In this document: piece by piece, positions 63,861-64,000 of the stretch
Position numbering within the stretch: the first letter of the stretch is position 1
How the letters are laid out: the number at the start of each line of letters is the position of its first letter
Assembly: GCA_037447455.1 (NCBI GenBank)
Contig: JBBIGQ010000001.1
Coordinates: forward strand, 307,278-371,277
From: BPGX01 sp037447455
Lineage (GTDB): Bacteria; Bacteroidota; Bacteroidia; B-17B0; Aurantibacillaceae
DNA: 64,000 nt
Reading direction: 5' to 3'
Notes under the pieces: generated by a model
Seen by the model: only the letters and a program-made list of their open reading frames with translations
The model's database searches: none
What the model was told of the DNA's origin: nothing
Made by a program: the position numbers and the translations under genes

Positions 63861-64000
63861 TCAAACCCGTACCCCTAAAAATGTTACATCATCGGTTTGA
63901 TAGCCATCGCCCTTCCATTGTTCATAAAACAATTTTAATTTTTCTTCCTGTTCTGCAATAGATAAATTAACTACCCCATGAAGCAATTCCTTAAATCCTT
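63861..64000 (-). CDS. C-terminal end of a SpoIIE/PP2C-type phosphatase (partial)
   Basis: The minus strand from the window edge down to a TGA at 63861-63863 codes 45 residues: FKELLHGVVNLSIAEQEEKL near the start, a charged helix, then QTDDVTFLGVRV at the end. The ending DDVTFLGVRV is the last strand and Asp-Asp metal motif of SpoIIE-type serine phosphatases, which in Bacteroidota are commonly joined to TPR or GAF sensors. Only the tail is in the window, so the N-terminal domains are not visible. Confidence 0.7.
   Translation of the reverse strand, partial: GFKELLHGVVNLSIAEQEEKLKLFYEQWKGDGYQTDDVTFLGVRV

Noticed and set aside
1..64000. CRISPR arrays, prophage, insertion sequences, rRNA operon
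   Set aside because: No regularly spaced repeats, transposase or integrase motifs, or rRNA-like sequence were seen.

Overview
The window looks like chromosomal DNA of an AT-rich member of the Bacteroidota. Evidence: a type IX secretion sortase (porU) and the gliding ABC transporter genes gldA, gldF and gldG; promoters of the Bacteroidota form TTTG-N20-TAnnTTTG with little Shine-Dalgarno signal; a tmRNA whose tag ends in ALAA; and families typical of the phylum (two-domain GlmU variant, DUF5522, DUF2452, YfhO, PD40/OmpA envelope proteins, HisKA_3 kinases with TPR sensors). Genus cannot be read from the sequence alone.

Layout. 0.1-1.5 kb: a cold-shock-like mini-protein and a TPR protein. 1.5-5.9 kb: an overlapping SGNH-SGNH-MBOAT operon, probably for O-acylation of an exported glycan. 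6.0-12.9 kb: exported and barrel-like proteins, a PD40/OmpA protein, a LuxR-type response regulator and a TPR histidine kinase; four of these six genes carry a frame-breaking lesion. 12.9-18.5 kb: ruvB, then gldA, a MORN-repeat protein, gldF and gldG. 18.5-20.5 kb: a type II restriction-modification pair. 20.8-27.6 kb: an AIM24-like protein and the operon yfhO-like, recJ, terC-like, radical SAM. 27.7-33.5 kb: enoyl-CoA hydratase, helix-hairpin-helix protein, porU. 33.5-36.7 kb on the minus strand: FadL-like barrel, GlmU-like bifunctional enzyme, DUF5522. 36.8-38.1 kb: serS.

38.3-47.1 kb is a minus-strand metal-efflux block: TolC-like, adaptor, DUF190, a shortened four-helix-bundle protein, a CzcA-like RND pump, and an OmpR-type two-component pair with repeat elements that could be its binding sites. 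47.5-52.4 kb: 2-hydroxyacid dehydrogenase, dnaB, dCMP deaminase, bactofilin, AtpZ and small conserved proteins. 52.5-55.3 kb: a transaldolase-CBS fusion, a KdsC-like phosphatase and a heptose-kinase-like GHMP kinase, probably a seven- or eight-carbon sugar-phosphate route. 55.3-56.4 kb: a frameshifted cupin/JmjC-like gene next to tmRNA. 56.7-63.6 kb: a minus-strand run of PD40/TPR protein, LytTR regulator, mnmG, two methyltransferases and a hydrolase, containing three parS-like 16-mers. The window ends with tRNA-Lys, a strong terminator and the tail of a SpoIIE-type phosphatase.

Most promising for follow-up: the parS-like cluster beside mnmG, the clustered lesions at 6-13 kb, the transaldolase-CBS sugar operon, the SGNH/MBOAT glycan operon, and the tandem 10-bp repeats in front of the efflux genes. 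No CRISPR array, transposase, phage module or rRNA was found. All functional calls come from reading motifs and were not checked by database search.
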